This document shows positions 27,194 through 36,526 of a DNA stretch of 64,000 nucleotides, piece by piece. The translations under genes were made by a program, and so were the position numbers. Under the pieces are notes generated by a model. The model was not told the origin of the DNA and searched no databases. It saw nothing but the letters and a program-made list of their open reading frames with translations. How positions within the stretch are numbered: position 1 is the first letter of the stretch; the number at the start of each line of letters is the position of its first letter. This DNA is from Pseudomonas saudimassiliensis (GTDB lineage: Bacteria; Pseudomonadota; Gammaproteobacteria; Pseudomonadales; Pseudomonadaceae): positions 2,756,600 to 2,820,599 of the forward strand of contig NZ_LK391969.1 in the NCBI RefSeq assembly GCF_000939975.1, read 5' to 3'.

Positions 27194-28210
27194 ATGGGCG
27201 TGTCCACTGCCGCAAGCGGGTTGATGAATGCTGCTGAAGCACGTCGTATGGCGTTCCTCGTTTGGCCTGGCTGTCATCCGGCGATCCTCATGCCCGCGCT
27301 GGCGGTGCTGCGTTCGGCCAATCGCATGGCCGAAACCGGCCTCTACCTGATCGACTGCTTTACCCTCGACGACGAGCCGATCCTGTCACCCGAGGGCTGG
27401 CAACTGCCGGCGCGACGCTGGGAGGGTGCCGAGGCCCTGTCCCATCTGTGGCTGGTGGCCGACGCCGAGCGACTGCCGGTGTCCATGAGCCCGACGATGG
27501 TCCTGCAGCTGCGCTCCCTGGCCCGCGAAGGTGTCCACCTCGGTGGCCTGGAGGAGGGCGTATTCCCCCTGGCCATGGCCGGGCTGCTGGATGGCCATCG
27601 CTGCGCCGTGCACTGGCGCATGCTTGAGGAGTTTCGTGAGCGCTTCCCCGCGGTGCAGGCCGGCACTCGGCTGTTCGAGCAGGACGAGGGCCGGCTGAGC
27701 AGCAGCGGCTGCGCCATCACTGATCTGTTCCTGACCCTGGTGGGCGAGCACCACGGCGCCGACCTGGCGGCCCTGGTTGCCGAGGATCTGAACGTCGAGC
27801 GGGTCCGGGATGGCAGCGAGCAGCAGCGGGTGCCGCTGCGCAACCGGTTGGGCAGTACCCATCCGAAGCTCACCCAGGCGGTGATTCTGATGGAGTCGAA
27901 TATCGAGGAGCCGCTCACGACCGATGAGATCGCCCGGCACGTCTGCGTGTCCCGGCGCCAACTGGAGCGGATCTTCAAGCAGTACCTGAACAGCGTGCCG
28001 TCGCAGTATTATCTGGAGCTGCGCCTGAATCGCGCGCGGCAGATGCTGCAGCAGACCAGCAAGTCGATCATCCAGATCGGCCTGTCCTGCGGCTTCTCAT
28101 CGGGTCCGCATTTTTCCAGCGCCTATCGCAACTGTTTCGGCGTGACCCCGCGGGAAGATCGCAACCAATACCGCGCCCAGCAGGCGCAGGACGGCCGGGC
28201 CAGCCTGTAG
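27194..28210 (+). CDS. argR: AraC/GlxA-family arginine regulator ArgR
   Basis: A 338-residue regulator with an N-terminal DJ-1/PfpI-type domain ([19 protein letters not shown]) and a C-terminal AraC DNA-binding domain with two helix-turn-helix units ([23 protein letters not shown] and [25 protein letters not shown]). The C-terminal half closely resembles the P. aeruginosa arginine regulator as I remember it, which activates the arginine succinyltransferase operon and represses biosynthesis in response to arginine. It lies directly upstream of aruC on the same strand, the conserved arrangement. Confidence 0.9.
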   Translation: MGVSTAASGLMNAAEARRMAFLVWPGCHPAILMPALAVLRSANRMAETGLYLIDCFTLDDEPILSPEGWQLPARRWEGAEALSHLWLVADAERLPVSMSPTMVLQLRSLAREGVHLGGLEEGVFPLAMAGLLDGHRCAVHWRMLEEFRERFPAVQAGTRLFEQDEGRLSSSGCAITDLFLTLVGEHHGADLAALVAEDLNVERVRDGSEQQRVPLRNRLGSTHPKLTQAVILMESNIEEPLTTDEIARHVCVSRRQLERIFKQYLNSVPSQYYLELRLNRARQMLQQTSKSIIQIGLSCGFSSGPHFSSAYRNCFGVTPREDRNQYRAQQAQDGRASL

Positions 28211-28275
28211 ACGGCGAGCTGGCCAGGCCCTATACATTATCCGCCCGCCAGGGCGAACACAGGAGAGTTACCGGA

Positions 28276-29490
28276 ATGTCGCAGTCAATGCAGGTCAATC
28301 GCGCCGATTTCGATCGGTTGATGGTGCCCAATTACGCCCCCGTGGACATGATCCCGGTGCGTGGCGACGGGTCGCGATTGTGGGATCAGCAGGGCCGCGA
28401 ATACATCGATCTGGCGGGTGGCATCGCGGTGAACTCCCTGGGTCACGCCCATCCGCAGGTGGTTGAAGCGTTAGTAGAGCAGGCGCAGAAGCTCTGGCAT
28501 GTGTCGAACATCATGACCAACGAGCCGGCGCTGCGCCTGGCCGCCAAGCTGGTGGCGGCGACCTTTGCCGACAAGGTGCTGTTCGTCAACTCCGGGGCCG
28601 AGGCCAACGAGGCGGCATTCAAGCTGGCGCGGCGCTGGGCCCATGACCAGGTCGGTCCGGAGAAACACGAGATCATTGCCTGCAGCAACAGTTTCCATGG
28701 CCGCACCCTGTTCACCGTCAGCGTGGGCGGCCAGCCCAAGTACTCCCAGGGGTTCGGGCCGGCGATCAGCGGTATCAGCCACGTCCCCTATAACGACATC
28801 GCCGCACTGGAGGCGCAGATCTCCGAGCGCACCTGCGCGGTAGTGGTCGAGCCGGTGCAGGGCGAGGGCGGGGTCATTCCGGCCTCGGTGGAGTATCTGC
28901 AGGCGGTCCGGGCGCTGTGCGACAAGCACAATGCCCTGCTGATCTTCGACGAGGTGCAGAGCGGCATGGGGCGGACCGGCAAGCTGTACGCCTATATGCA
29001 TAGCGGCGTCGCACCGGACATCCTGACCAGTGCCAAGGGCATTGGCGGGGGCTTTCCGATTGCGGCCATGCTGACCACCGATCGCGTTGCGCCGGCCCTG
29101 GCCGTCGGCACTCATGGCAGCACCTATGGCGGCAACCCGCTGGGTTGCGCCGTAGCGGAAAAGGTCCTGGATATCATCAATACGCCCCAGGTGCTGGACG
29201 GGGTCGGGGAGCGGCGCAATCTGTTGACCGCCGGCCTGCGGCAGCTGGCCGATGAGCTCGGGGTGTTCTCCGAGGTGCGCGGCCAGGGCCTGCTGATCGG
29301 TGCGGTGTTGGCCGAGCGCTGGCGGGGCCAGGCCGGTCAACTCATGCGCCTGGCGCAGGAGGAGGGACTGCTGGTGCTCCAGGCCGGACCTGATGTGGTA
29401 CGGCTGGCGCCGAGTCTGATCATCCCCGAAGCGGATATCCGTGAGGGCCTCGGGCGGCTGCGCTCGGCGCTGTTGCGGCTGGTTGGATAA
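28276..29490 (+). CDS. aruC: Succinylornithine/acetylornithine aminotransferase AruC
   Basis: A 404-residue class III PLP aminotransferase. [18 protein letters not shown] is the cofactor phosphate loop, [19 protein letters not shown] holds the Asp that contacts the pyridine nitrogen, and [16 protein letters not shown] contains the Schiff-base Lys. Enzymes of this group (AstC/AruC/ArgD) serve both arginine catabolism and synthesis. GGAGAG lies upstream of the ATG. It is the first gene of aruC-aruF-aruG, 65 bases after argR, which probably controls it. Confidence 0.92.
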   Translation: MSQSMQVNRADFDRLMVPNYAPVDMIPVRGDGSRLWDQQGREYIDLAGGIAVNSLGHAHPQVVEALVEQAQKLWHVSNIMTNEPALRLAAKLVAATFADKVLFVNSGAEANEAAFKLARRWAHDQVGPEKHEIIACSNSFHGRTLFTVSVGGQPKYSQGFGPAISGISHVPYNDIAALEAQISERTCAVVVEPVQGEGGVIPASVEYLQAVRALCDKHNALLIFDEVQSGMGRTGKLYAYMHSGVAPDILTSAKGIGGGFPIAAMLTTDRVAPALAVGTHGSTYGGNPLGCAVAEKVLDIINTPQVLDGVGERRNLLTAGLRQLADELGVFSEVRGQGLLIGAVLAERWRGQAGQLMRLAQEEGLLVLQAGPDVVRLAPSLIIPEADIREGLGRLRSALLRLVG

Positions 29491-29504
29491 CGCGGAGAAC
29501 GGCC

Positions 29505-30527
29505 ATGCTCATCCAGCGCCTGTGCACCCTCGCGGACCTGCCGGAAATCCAGCGGCTGGCCATCGACAGCCCGGTAGGCATCACCTCCCTGCCGGCGGAC
29601 AGCGAGCAGCTGTCGGCGATCATCGAAGGCAGTGAGGCGGCAACGGATGAGACGGTCACCTTCACCGGCGAGGAGCGTTACTTCTTCGTGCTTGAAGACC
29701 CGAAGAGTGGGCGGCTGGCCGGCTGCAGCAGCATCATGTCGGCGGCCGGTTTCAGCCAGCCGTTCCATACCTTCCGTAACGACATCTTCATGCACGCCTC
29801 CCGGGAGCTGGGATTGCAGAACCGCATGCATGTGCTGTCGCTCTGCCATGACCTGACCGGCCACAGCCTGCTCACCGGCTTCTATCTGGATACGCCCTGG
29901 AAGGGGTTGTATCCCGCGCTCAAGCTCAACGCCTGCGGCCGCCTGCTGTTCATGGCCTCGCACCCGCAGCGTTTTGCCGAGTCCACCGCGGTGGAGATCT
30001 CCGGGGTCTGCGACGAAGAAGGTAACTCGCCGTTCTGGGATGGCCTGTGTCGGCATTTTTTCGACGTCGATTACCGGGAGGCCGAACGCCTGGGCAGTAG
30101 CCACGGCCGCAGCCTGCTGGCGGAGCTGATGCCCGGTTATCCCATCTATGTCCCGATGCTGCCGGATGCTACCCAGGAGGTGATCGGGCAAGTGCGCCCG
30201 GCTTCCCAGTTGGTGTACGACATCCTCATGGCCGAGGGTTTCGAGACCGATAACTACGTGGATATCTTCGACGGTGGTCCGGTGGTGCAGGCCAAGACCG
30301 CCGAGCTGATCTCGGTGCGCTGCAGCGAAGTGGCCACGGTGCATATCGGCGAGCCGGGTGCGGCCACCGGTACCTGGCTGGTGGCCAACGAGAAGGTGCG
30401 CGACTTTCGCGCCTGCCTGGCACCGCTGGCTTGGCATCCGGGGGAGCCGCTGGTGCTGGATACAGCCCTGGCCGGATTGCTCAAGGTGGTGGAGGGTGAC
30501 ACGCTCAGATTGATTGGAGGGGACTGA
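29505..30527 (+). CDS. aruF: Arginine N-succinyltransferase alpha subunit AruF
   Basis: A 340-residue AstA-family subunit. The N-terminal acyltransferase-like portion has LADLPEIQRLAIDSPVGITSLP; the middle has GRLLFMASHPQRFAESTAVEISGVCDEEG and the conserved SPFWDGLCRHFFDVDYREAE; the end has FDGGPVVQAKTAELISVR. The pair AruF/AruG moves succinyl from succinyl-CoA to arginine or ornithine, the first step of the arginine succinyltransferase pathway. The ATG is 14 bases after the aruC stop and aruG follows at once. Confidence 0.93.
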   Translation: MLIQRLCTLADLPEIQRLAIDSPVGITSLPADSEQLSAIIEGSEAATDETVTFTGEERYFFVLEDPKSGRLAGCSSIMSAAGFSQPFHTFRNDIFMHASRELGLQNRMHVLSLCHDLTGHSLLTGFYLDTPWKGLYPALKLNACGRLLFMASHPQRFAESTAVEISGVCDEEGNSPFWDGLCRHFFDVDYREAERLGSSHGRSLLAELMPGYPIYVPMLPDATQEVIGQVRPASQLVYDILMAEGFETDNYVDIFDGGPVVQAKTAELISVRCSEVATVHIGEPGAATGTWLVANEKVRDFRACLAPLAWHPGEPLVLDTALAGLLKVVEGDTLRLIGGD

Positions 30528-30528
30528 C

Positions 30529-31575
30529 ATGCTGGTGCGCGCAGCGCAGATGAACGACCTGGCCGCTCTGCTGGAGCTGGCGTTGGGCGTAGGGTCGGGG
30601 ATGACCAGTCTGCCGGCCAGCGAGGAGCGGCTGCAGCGACGCCTGCAGACGGTCGCGGCAAGCTTTGCCGGGGAGCTGACGCCCGAGGACGCCGACTACC
30701 TGTTTGTGCTGGAAGACCCGCAGGGACAGGTTGTGGGTACCAGCGGCATGGTGGCCGGCGCGGGCATGCGTGAGCCCTGGTACAGTTACCGGGTCGGGCT
30801 GACCGTGACTGCCAGCCGGGAACTGAACGTCTATCGCCGCCAGCCGACGCTGTTTCTCAACAACGACCTGACCGGCGCCACGGCGCTGTGCTCGCTGTAT
30901 CTGCGCGAGTCCCATCGCCACAGTCTCAATGGGCGCCTGCTGTCCAAGGCGCGGTTCATCCATATGGCGGAATTCGCCGATGATTTTGCCTCGCGGATCA
31001 TAGCCGAAATCCGCGGCCTGTCCGACCGCCAGGGGCGCTCGCCGTTCTGGGACAGTCTCGGTCGACACTTCTTCCGCATGGATTTTGCCCGCGCGGATTA
31101 CCTGACCGGTACCGGCAGCAAGGCCTTCATCGCCGAGATGATGCCCAAATTCCCGCTGTATACCTGTTTCCTCAGTCAGGAAGCACGGGACGCCATCGCC
31201 CGCGTGCATCCCGATTCCGAGCCGGCCCTGGCGATGCTCGCCGAGGAAGGGCTGGCCTACCAGGGCTATATCGATATCTTCGACGGCGGCATCACCCTGG
31301 AGGCGCCGCCCAGCCAGGTGCGCAGCATCCATGACAGCCAGCGGCTGGTACTGGCTATCGGTACCCCGGGGGACGAGGCCCAGACCTATCTGGTGCACAA
31401 CCGCGAACGGCAGCACTGCCGCATCACCGCCGCCGCGGGCCGGATTGCCGCCGGCACCCTGGTGGTCGCGGCCGAGACCGCCGAGCTGCTGCGTCTGCGC
31501 GCCGGCACCCCGGTGCGGGCGGTCGCGCTGGTGGGCGGCGATGGCCTGGCCGATCCCTATGCCGCCGCGCCCTGA
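30529..31575 (+). CDS. aruG: Arginine N-succinyltransferase beta subunit AruG
   Basis: A 348-residue paralogue of AruF, with the matching signatures SGMTSLPASEERLQ, IIAEIRGLSDRQGRSPFWDSLGRHFFRMDF and YIDIFDGGITLEAPPSQVRS. The ATG at 30529 has GGAGGGG eight bases upstream and lies one base after the aruF stop; an ATG 15 bases earlier overlaps aruF. In P. aeruginosa the next genes are aruD, aruB and aruE. Here the operon ends and alaS follows, so later pathway steps must be encoded elsewhere or be lost. Confidence 0.93.
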   Translation: MLVRAAQMNDLAALLELALGVGSGMTSLPASEERLQRRLQTVAASFAGELTPEDADYLFVLEDPQGQVVGTSGMVAGAGMREPWYSYRVGLTVTASRELNVYRRQPTLFLNNDLTGATALCSLYLRESHRHSLNGRLLSKARFIHMAEFADDFASRIIAEIRGLSDRQGRSPFWDSLGRHFFRMDFARADYLTGTGSKAFIAEMMPKFPLYTCFLSQEARDAIARVHPDSEPALAMLAEEGLAYQGYIDIFDGGITLEAPPSQVRSIHDSQRLVLAIGTPGDEAQTYLVHNRERQHCRITAAAGRIAAGTLVVAAETAELLRLRAGTPVRAVALVGGDGLADPYAAAP

Positions 31576-31654
31576 GCGCGCCGTGGCCTGAAGTTATTGC
31601 CTCGATAGACAGAAACGCACGGGCCGCATGATGCATGCTATCTTGCGATGCCTA

Positions 31655-31660
31655 TATAAT
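31655..31660 (+). promoter_or_regulatory. -10 element upstream of alaS
   Basis: A consensus TATAAT at 31655-31660 lies 54 bases upstream of the alaS ATG. No good -35 hexamer is visible at the right distance. Confidence 0.5.
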
Positions 31661-31713
31661 GTCGAATCCTGCCCGGCGCGAGCCCGGCGACCTGATCTGT
31701 GATAAAGAGACCT

Positions 31714-34338
31714 ATGAAAAGCGCTGAGATCCGTGAAGCTTTCCTTCGCTTCTTTGAAGAAAAGGGCCATACCCGAGTAGCCTCCAGTTCGCTGGTGCCG
31801 GATAACGATCCGACGCTGCTGTTTACCAATGCCGGCATGAACCAGTTCAAGGACTGTTTCCTGGGACTGGAAAAGCGGGCCTATACCCGCGCGACGAGCA
31901 GCCAGAAGTGCGTGCGCGCCGGTGGCAAGCACAACGATCTGGAGAACGTCGGCTACACGGCGCGGCACCACACCTTCTTCGAGATGCTGGGTAACTTCAG
32001 TTTCGGCGATTACTTCAAGCGTGACGCGATCCACTATGCCTGGGAATTCCTGACCTCGGACAAATGGCTGGGCCTGCCCGCGGACAAGCTCTGGGTTACC
32101 GTCTATGCCAGCGACGACGAAGCCTATGACATCTGGACGCAGGAAGTGGGTGTGCCCGCCGAGCGGATGGTGCGTATCGGCGACAACAAGGGTGCGCCCT
32201 ATGCCTCCGACAACTTCTGGGCCATGGGTGATACCGGCCCCTGCGGTCCCTGCACCGAGATCTTCTTCGACCACGGCGAGCACATCTGGGGCGGCCCGCC
32301 CGGCAGCCCGGAAGAGGATGGTGATCGCTACATCGAGATCTGGAACAACGTCTTCATGCAGTTCAACCGCACCGCCGACGGCGTGATGCATCCGCTGCCG
32401 GCCCCCAGTGTCGATACCGGCATGGGCCTGGAACGCATCAGCGCGGTGCTGCAACATGTGAACTCCAACTACGAGATCGACCTGTTCCAGAGCCTGCTCA
32501 ATGCGGCGGCCCAGGCCATTGGCTGCGCCAACGAGGGCCAGGCGTCGTTGAAGGTGGTCGCCGACCATATCCGTTCCTGCGGTTTCCTGATCGCCGACGG
32601 CGTGCTGCCGTCCAACGAGGGCCGCGGCTACGTGCTGCGTCGCATCATCCGCCGTGCCTGCCGGCACGGCAACAAGCTGGGCGCCACCGGCACCTTCTTC
32701 CATCGTATCGTCGCGGCCCTGGTCGCCGAGATGGGCGATGCCTTCCCGGAACTGAAAACCCAGCAGGCGCACATCGAGCGGGTGCTCAAGACCGAAGAAG
32801 AGCAGTTTGCCAAGACCCTGGAACAGGGCCTGCGCATCCTCGAGCAGGATCTGGCGGAGCTCAAGGGCAGCGAGATTCCCGGTGACGTGGTATTCAAACT
32901 GTACGACACCTACGGCTTCCCCATGGACCTGACGGGCGATATCGCCCGCGAGCGCAACCTGACCATCGACGAAGCCGGCTTCGAGACCGCCATGGCGGCC
33001 CAGCGCGAGCGCGCCCGGTCGGCCAGCCAGTTCGGTGTGGACTATAACCAGCTGGTCAAGATCGAGGGGCAGACCCAATTCGAGGGCTACACCGCGACCG
33101 TGGGCTCGGCGCAAATCCTGGCCCTGTATCGCGAGGGCGTACGGGTCGACACGCTGCGCGAAGGTGAGGCAGGCGTGGTGATACTCGACCGCACCCCCTT
33201 CTATGCCGAATCCGGCGGCCAGATCGGGGATACCGGCTACCTGGAAAGCGCCGGCGTGCGTTTCGACGTGCGCGATACCACCAAGGCCGGCGGTGCCCAC
33301 CTGCACCACGGGGTGGTGAGCAGCGGCAGCCTGAACAGTGGCACGACCATCCGCGCCGTGGTTGACGACAATGTGCGCGCTGCGACCAAGGGCAATCACT
33401 CGGCCACACACCTGCTGCATGCCGCGCTGCGCCAGGTGCTGGGCGAGCACGTCCAGCAGAAGGGGTCGCTGGTTGACAGTCAGCGCCTGCGCTTTGACTT
33501 CAGCCACTTCGAGGCCATCCGCCCCGAGCAGCTGCGTGAGCTGGAACGCATCGTCAATGACCAGATCCGCGCCAACACCGCGGTGGAAATCGAAGTCACC
33601 GACATCGAGACCGCCAAGGCCAAGGGCGCCATGGCGCTGTTTGGTGAGAAATACGGCGACCAGGTCCGCGTCCTGAGCATGGGCGGCGGCTTCTCCGTTG
33701 AGCTGTGTGGCGGCACCCACGTCGAGCGTACCGGCGACATCGGCCTGTTCCGCATCACCGCCGAAGGTGGCATTGCCTCCGGCGTGCGGCGCATCGAAGC
33801 GATTACCGGCCAGGCGGCGCTGGACTGGGTCAACGAATCGGAAGAGCAACTGCGGCAGGCTGCCCAGTTGGTCAAGGGGTCCCGGGACAATCTGCTGGAG
33901 AAGCTGGCGGCGGTCGTCGATCGCAACCGCCAGCTGGAGAAGGATCTGGAGCAGCTCAAGGCCAAGGCCGCCACCGCTGCGGGTAACGACCTGGCGGGCG
34001 AGGCGCAGCAGTTGGGCGGCATGACTGTGCTGGTCAAGCGCCTTGACGGACTGGACGGCAAGGCCCTGCTGGCGCTGATCGACCAGTTGAAGAACAAGCT
34101 GGGCTCGGCGGTCATCCTGCTGGGTGGCGAGCTGGACGGCAAGGTCGTGCTGGTCGCCGGGGTGACCAAGGACCTGGCGGCCCGCGTCAAGGCGGGCGAC
34201 CTGATCCGCAACACCGCGCAGGCGGTGGGTGGCAAGGGCGGCGGCCGCCCAGACATGGCCCAGGGTGGTGGTACTGACGTCGCGGCGCTGGATAGCGCCC
34301 TGGCCAGCGCTGCCGAGTGGATAGCGCAGCAGCAGTGA
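31714..34338 (+). CDS. alaS: Alanyl-tRNA synthetase AlaS
   Basis: An 874-residue class II synthetase, close to the 876 residues of E. coli. Order: catalytic domain ([15 protein letters not shown], then [13 protein letters not shown]), tRNA-recognition helices ([21 protein letters not shown]), editing domain with [18 protein letters not shown] and [15 protein letters not shown] (zinc-binding His and Cys), and the C-Ala domain. The ATG at 31714 has AAAGAG upstream; an ATG 15 bases earlier is possible. Charges tRNA-Ala and clears Ser- or Gly-mischarged tRNA. Confidence 0.96.
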   Translation: MKSAEIREAFLRFFEEKGHTRVASSSLVPDNDPTLLFTNAGMNQFKDCFLGLEKRAYTRATSSQKCVRAGGKHNDLENVGYTARHHTFFEMLGNFSFGDYFKRDAIHYAWEFLTSDKWLGLPADKLWVTVYASDDEAYDIWTQEVGVPAERMVRIGDNKGAPYASDNFWAMGDTGPCGPCTEIFFDHGEHIWGGPPGSPEEDGDRYIEIWNNVFMQFNRTADGVMHPLPAPSVDTGMGLERISAVLQHVNSNYEIDLFQSLLNAAAQAIGCANEGQASLKVVADHIRSCGFLIADGVLPSNEGRGYVLRRIIRRACRHGNKLGATGTFFHRIVAALVAEMGDAFPELKTQQAHIERVLKTEEEQFAKTLEQGLRILEQDLAELKGSEIPGDVVFKLYDTYGFPMDLTGDIARERNLTIDEAGFETAMAAQRERARSASQFGVDYNQLVKIEGQTQFEGYTATVGSAQILALYREGVRVDTLREGEAGVVILDRTPFYAESGGQIGDTGYLESAGVRFDVRDTTKAGGAHLHHGVVSSGSLNSGTTIRAVVDDNVRAATKGNHSATHLLHAALRQVLGEHVQQKGSLVDSQRLRFDFSHFEAIRPEQLRELERIVNDQIRANTAVEIEVTDIETAKAKGAMALFGEKYGDQVRVLSMGGGFSVELCGGTHVERTGDIGLFRITAEGGIASGVRRIEAITGQAALDWVNESEEQLRQAAQLVKGSRDNLLEKLAAVVDRNRQLEKDLEQLKAKAATAAGNDLAGEAQQLGGMTVLVKRLDGLDGKALLALIDQLKNKLGSAVILLGGELDGKVVLVAGVTKDLAARVKAGDLIRNTAQAVGGKGGGRPDMAQGGGTDVAALDSALASAAEWIAQQQ

Positions 34339-34418
34339 AATGAACAGGGGTCGGTCCACGGTGGTGGATCGACACAATGGTCGGGATAACCGATTTCGCA
34401 TGGGAGTTGGTGCAACAA

Positions 34419-35660
34419 ATGGCACTTATTGTCCAGAAGTTTGGGGGTACCTCGGTCGGCAGTGTGGAGCGCATTGCCCAGGTGGCCGAGAAAATCAAGG
34501 GTTTCAAGGCCCAGGGCCATGATCTGGTTATCGTGGTCTCCGCCATGAGCGGGGAGACCAACCGTCTGATCGGTCTGGCCAAGGATATCTGCGCCGAGCC
34601 CGACCCGCGGGAGCTGGACGTGATCCTCTCCACCGGTGAACAGGTCACCATCGGCCTGCTGGCCATGAAGCTCAAGTCCATTGGTGTCCCCGCCGTCTCC
34701 TATACCGGCGCCCAGGTGCGCATCGAGACCGATAGCTCCTTCGGCAAGGCACGCATCCAGCATATAGATGAAGCCAGATTGCGTGGTGAGCTGGACGCGG
34801 GCAAGGTGGTGATTGTTGCTGGCTTCCAGGGCATGGATCCGCAGGGCAATATCACTACCCTCGGGCGGGGCGGCTCCGACACCACAGGCGTGGCCCTGGC
34901 GGCGGCGCTGAAGGCGGACGAGTGCCAGATCTACACCGATGTGGATGGCGTCTACACCACTGATCCACGGGTGGTCGACAGTGCGCGCCGCCTGGAAAAG
35001 GTCACCTTCGAGGAAATGCTCGAGATGGCCAGCCTGGGCTCCAAGGTGCTGCAGATCCGTGCGGTCGAGTTCGCCGGCAAATACAACGTGCCACTGCGTG
35101 TGTTGCACAGTTTCAAAGAGGGTCCCGGGACCCTGATTACCCTTGAGGAAGATCTGTCAATGGAACAGCCCGTCATCTCCGGCATAGCGTTCAATCGTGA
35201 TGAAGCCAAACTGACCATCCGTGGTGTGCCGGATACCCCCGGCGTGGCCTTCAAGATCCTCGGCCCGGTCAGCGCGGCCAATATCGAAATCGACATGATC
35301 GTGCAGAACGTGTCCAAGGATCAGACCACCGACTTCACTTTCACGGTCAACCGCAACGACCAGCGTCGCACCGAAGAGGTACTGCGCAAGGTGGCCACCG
35401 AGATCGGCGCGCGTGAAGTGGCCGGAGACAATGCCATCGCCAAGGTGTCCATTGTCGGTGTCGGCATGCGCTCCCATGCGGGCGTGGCCAGCAAGATGTT
35501 CGAAGCGCTCTCTAACCACGGCATCAACATCCTCATGATCTCCACCTCGGAAATCAAGATTTCCGTTGTCATCGACGAGAAGTACCTCGAGCTTGCCGTG
35601 CGCGCGCTCCACTCGGCCTTCGAGCTGGACGCCCCTGAGCAGGATAGCGACCATATCTGA
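34419..35660 (+). CDS. lysC: Aspartate kinase LysC
   Basis: A 413-residue monofunctional aspartokinase, the first step from aspartate to lysine, methionine and threonine. QKFGGTSVGSVERI is the kinase signature, FQGMDPQGNITTLGRGGSDTT the nucleotide-binding stretch, and the C-terminal third (from about residue 265) carries two ACT domains that sense lysine and threonine. A second in-frame ATG at 35160 with GAGG 11 bases upstream could give a separate regulatory beta subunit, as known for some aspartokinases. It lies between alaS and csrA, the usual pseudomonad order. Confidence 0.95.
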   Translation: MALIVQKFGGTSVGSVERIAQVAEKIKGFKAQGHDLVIVVSAMSGETNRLIGLAKDICAEPDPRELDVILSTGEQVTIGLLAMKLKSIGVPAVSYTGAQVRIETDSSFGKARIQHIDEARLRGELDAGKVVIVAGFQGMDPQGNITTLGRGGSDTTGVALAAALKADECQIYTDVDGVYTTDPRVVDSARRLEKVTFEEMLEMASLGSKVLQIRAVEFAGKYNVPLRVLHSFKEGPGTLITLEEDLSMEQPVISGIAFNRDEAKLTIRGVPDTPGVAFKILGPVSAANIEIDMIVQNVSKDQTTDFTFTVNRNDQRRTEEVLRKVATEIGAREVAGDNAIAKVSIVGVGMRSHAGVASKMFEALSNHGINILMISTSEIKISVVIDEKYLELAVRALHSAFELDAPEQDSDHI

Positions 35661-35864
35661 GCACTCACGGGGCGATATCGCCCCCGCTGGGCATGGTTTT
35701 CCGGGGCGCCGTGCCCGCCTGGGCAGGCCGGCCCATATGAAGTGGCTCAGGTATCGAACGCTCGGTGCCGGATGTGGTCACATTCATGCAAGCTTGACGG
35801 CTGACACATAACAATCGGTTTTATCGCAGAGCTGTGTCCTGATTATTGAGCAAGGAGAAATGGA
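35661..35864 (+). other. lysC-csrA intergenic region
   Basis: Just after lysC lies a perfect 16-base palindrome GGGGCGATATCGCCCC (35669-35684), without a T-run. Upstream of csrA a TTGACG at 35794-35799 and TTTTAT at 35819-35824 have a spacing of 19, too long for a confident housekeeping promoter. The csrA start is preceded by CAAGGAGAAATGG, whose GGA could let CsrA bind its own leader (inference). Confidence 0.35.
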
Positions 35865-36050
35865 ATGCTTATTTTGACTCGACGGGTTGGTGAGACCCTG
35901 ATGGTAGGTGATGAAGTGACGGTTACGGTCCTGGGCGTGAAGGGGAATCAGGTACGTATCGGCGTCAACGCCCCGAAAGAAGTGGCTGTACACCGTGAAG
36001 AAATCTACCAGCGCATCCAGAAGGAAAAAGACGAAGCATCAAATGATTAA
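35865..36050 (+). CDS. csrA: Carbon storage regulator CsrA (RsmA)
   Basis: A 61-residue RNA-binding protein of standard length: [20 protein letters not shown] forms strand 1 with the RNA-binding residues, and [13 protein letters not shown] contains the conserved Arg44 that contacts GGA loops. It dimerises and controls translation and stability of many mRNAs; in pseudomonads it is counteracted by RsmY/RsmZ RNAs. AAGGAG precedes the ATG. It is followed by tRNA-Ser and tRNA-Arg, as in P. aeruginosa. Confidence 0.97.
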   Translation: MLILTRRVGETLMVGDEVTVTVLGVKGNQVRIGVNAPKEVAVHREEIYQRIQKEKDEASND

Positions 36051-36067
36051 TTTTCTTAAATTTTTCA

Positions 36068-36096
36068 TTGCATTAGCGCAGCCGCGCAGTTAATAT
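36068..36096 (+). promoter_or_regulatory. Promoter of tRNA-Ser(GCU)
   Basis: TTGCAT (36068-36073) and TAATAT (36091-36096) are separated by 17 bases. The GC-rich stretch CTGCGCG after the -10 resembles a stringent-control discriminator. The tRNA begins 15 bases later. Confidence 0.6.
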
Positions 36097-36110
36097 TCTG
36101 CGCGTGTTAC

Positions 36111-36201
36111 GGAGAGGTGGCCGAGAGGCCGAAGGCGCTCCCCTGCTAAGGGAGTACACCTCAAAAGGGTGTCGAGGGTTCGAATCCCTCCCTCTCCGCC
36201 A
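36111..36201 (+). tRNA. tRNA-Ser (anticodon GCU)
   Basis: A 91-base type II tRNA with a long variable arm. Acceptor GGAGAGG pairs with CCTCTCC, discriminator G, CCA encoded. The anticodon loop CTGCTAA gives GCT (36145-36147), reading AGC/AGU. The T arm is GAGGG-TTCGAAT-CCCTC. Confidence 0.97.
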
Positions 36202-36259
36202 CTTTTGTGTTATCTAGGTTGTCAATTGTTAAGTTCTTGAAATTAAAAGAAAAAAACAG

Positions 36260-36287
36260 TTGACAGGGAGTTGAAAGCCTATATAAT
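36260..36287 (+). promoter_or_regulatory. Promoter of tRNA-Arg(ACG)
   Basis: Consensus TTGACA (36260-36265) and TATAAT (36282-36287) with a 16-base spacer. The tRNA starts 14 bases after the -10. Confidence 0.85.
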
Positions 36288-36300
36288 ACGCACCAACAAC

Positions 36301-36377
36301 GCACTCGTAGCTCAGCTGGATAGAGTACTCGGCTACGAACCGAGCGGTCGGAGGTTCGAATCCTCCCGAGTGCGCCA
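36301..36377 (+). tRNA. tRNA-Arg (anticodon ACG)
   Basis: A 77-base tRNA. Acceptor GCACTCG pairs with CGAGTGC, discriminator G, CCA encoded. The anticodon loop CTACGAA gives ACG (36335-36337), read as ICG, for CGN codons. T arm GGAGG-TTCGAAT-CCTCC. Confidence 0.97.
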
Positions 36378-36384
36378 AACGAAG

Positions 36385-36415
36385 AAACCCACTGGACATC
36401 CAGTGGGTTTTTTTT
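36385..36415 (+). terminator. Terminator of tRNA-Arg(ACG)
   Basis: AAACCCACTGG (36385-36395) pairs with CCAGTGGGTTT (36400-36410) over an ACAT loop, continuing into a run of eight T residues. Confidence 0.93.
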
Positions 36416-36526
36416 CGTCCCGCATCTGCAGTCATCCTGGCTGCGCAAAAGCCTGCCAGAATTGACCACAGGATTATCGTCATGCCGTTACGGCTGCGCT
36501 GAGCTTGTCTTGTCGGAGGACGCACC

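Noticed and set aside
34340-34522. Small open frame between alaS and lysC
   Set aside because: It overlaps the start of lysC in another frame, has no ribosome-binding site and no recognisable sequence.
35669-35684. Terminator of lysC (GGGGCGATATCGCCCC)
   Set aside because: The palindrome is perfect but has no loop and no following T-run, so I list it only as part of the intergenic region.
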